The position numbers and the translations under genes are program-made. A model generated the notes under the pieces. That model was not told the DNA's origin. It did no database searches and worked only from the letters and a program-made list of their open reading frames with translations. Below are positions 63,844 through 64,000 of a DNA stretch of 64,000 bases, one piece after another; position 1 is the stretch's first letter; every line of letters begins with the position of its first letter. Source of the DNA: an uncultured Chloroflexales bacterium (lineage in GTDB: Bacteria; Chloroflexota; Chloroflexia; Chloroflexales; Chloroflexaceae). Where the stretch lies: the NCBI GenBank assembly GCA_937902315.1, contig CALGUG010000059.1, positions 1 to 64,000 on the forward strand, in the 5' to 3' direction.

Positions 63844-64000
63844 TTATTCGAAAGCGGAAGCAACTTCCGAGATCGACTCGGCGACGGTGCCCAGACCAGC
63901 GTTGGCGATGTACCAAATAGCTGGGTCGAGGTAGACGATCTTGCCGTTCTTGGCAGCGTCGGTCGAGTTGACCAGCGCGTTGTCGAGCAGCACGGCGGCG
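63844..64000 (-). CDS. Iron-siderophore ABC binding protein, C-terminus (partial)
   Basis: Only the last 51 residues are in the window; the gene continues past 64000. They read ...NSTDAAKNGKIVYLDPAIW then YIANAGLGTVAESISEV and end in ASAFE. 'KNGKIVYLDP.iWY' followed by a Gly-Leu-rich closing helix is the end of type III (helical-backbone) binding proteins for ferric siderophores, as in YclQ/FepB relatives. The terminator lies about 25 bases after the stop. The substrate is inferred from the family only. Confidence 0.75.
   Translation of the reverse strand, partial: AAVLLDNALVNSTDAAKNGKIVYLDPAIWYIANAGLGTVAESISEVASAFE

Noticed and set aside
1..64000. tRNA or rRNA genes
   Set aside because: I read the intergenic gaps for cloverleaf hallmarks (GGTTCGANTCC arm, CCA end) and for rRNA signatures and found none; a covariance search would be decisive.

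Overview
The window looks like a chromosomal segment of a filamentous or gliding member of the Chloroflexota. This rests on secreted and lipoprotein genes carrying the 'FLPLV' segment common in that phylum, a eukaryotic-type Ser/Thr kinase with a zinc ribbon, a VanW-type wall protein, a RodZ-like protein, YajQ, RimO and FtsK in a core cluster, and many dispersed intergenic repeats. The assignment is inferred from protein style; no rRNA or tRNA was found to confirm it.

Layout. 0-10 kb: a three-gene minus-strand operon (polysaccharide deacetylase, alpha/beta-hydrolase-like membrane protein, membrane protein), a tiny HhH protein, an MFS transporter, a large secreted protein that looks like a dead metalloprotease, a 1 kb intergene with a possible structured RNA, and an SDR. 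10.2-16.5 kb: a YqhA-like membrane protein, a type IIG restriction-modification gene broken by one frameshift, a 14-unit tandem array and a helical protein. 16.9-24.6 kb: a minus-strand uptake operon (OppB/OppC permeases, Tat lipoprotein binding protein, GH35 beta-galactosidase; no ATPase) with a consensus promoter and a dyad operator, then a covalent-flavin amine oxidase. 25.5-30.2 kb: kinase, PLP decarboxylase and a binding-protein/OmpA fusion lipoprotein. 30.6-37 kb: an AlkZ-like winged-helix protein, cobalamin adenosyltransferase, galT and VanW, crowded with repeats. 37-46 kb: UvrD-like helicase, a STAND ATPase fused to a transposase-like HTH, an atypical ROK kinase, an unrecognised two-gene unit, a HEAT-repeat protein and a truncated TnpB. 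47-55.5 kb: rodZ-like, yajQ, rimO, blaI-like, prenyl synthase, ftsK. 55.8-58.7 kb: a textbook oxyR-catalase locus with a new repeat protein between them. 59-63 kb: glycosyltransferase and two tandem CHAT-like proteins, one with an intact His/Cys dyad and one with both residues replaced. The right edge holds the 3' end of an iron-siderophore binding protein.

Two dispersed repeat families dominate the noncoding DNA. Family A (about 125 or 167 bp) has ATACCAAATTCG-type inverted ends and looks like a TA-target MITE; its long form carries an internal hairpin whose two arms change together between copies. Family B shares a 19-bp core GTAGCCGTAGGCGGACGCG and sits mostly at gene 3' ends. A perfect 124-bp inverted repeat lies near the two window ends.

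The observations most worth following are the CHAT active/dead pair, the oxyR-katA locus with its 21-residue repeat protein and Cys-tailed OxyR, the co-varying hairpin in family A, the candidate RNA at 8.47-8.8 kb, and the HTH-STAND fusion.
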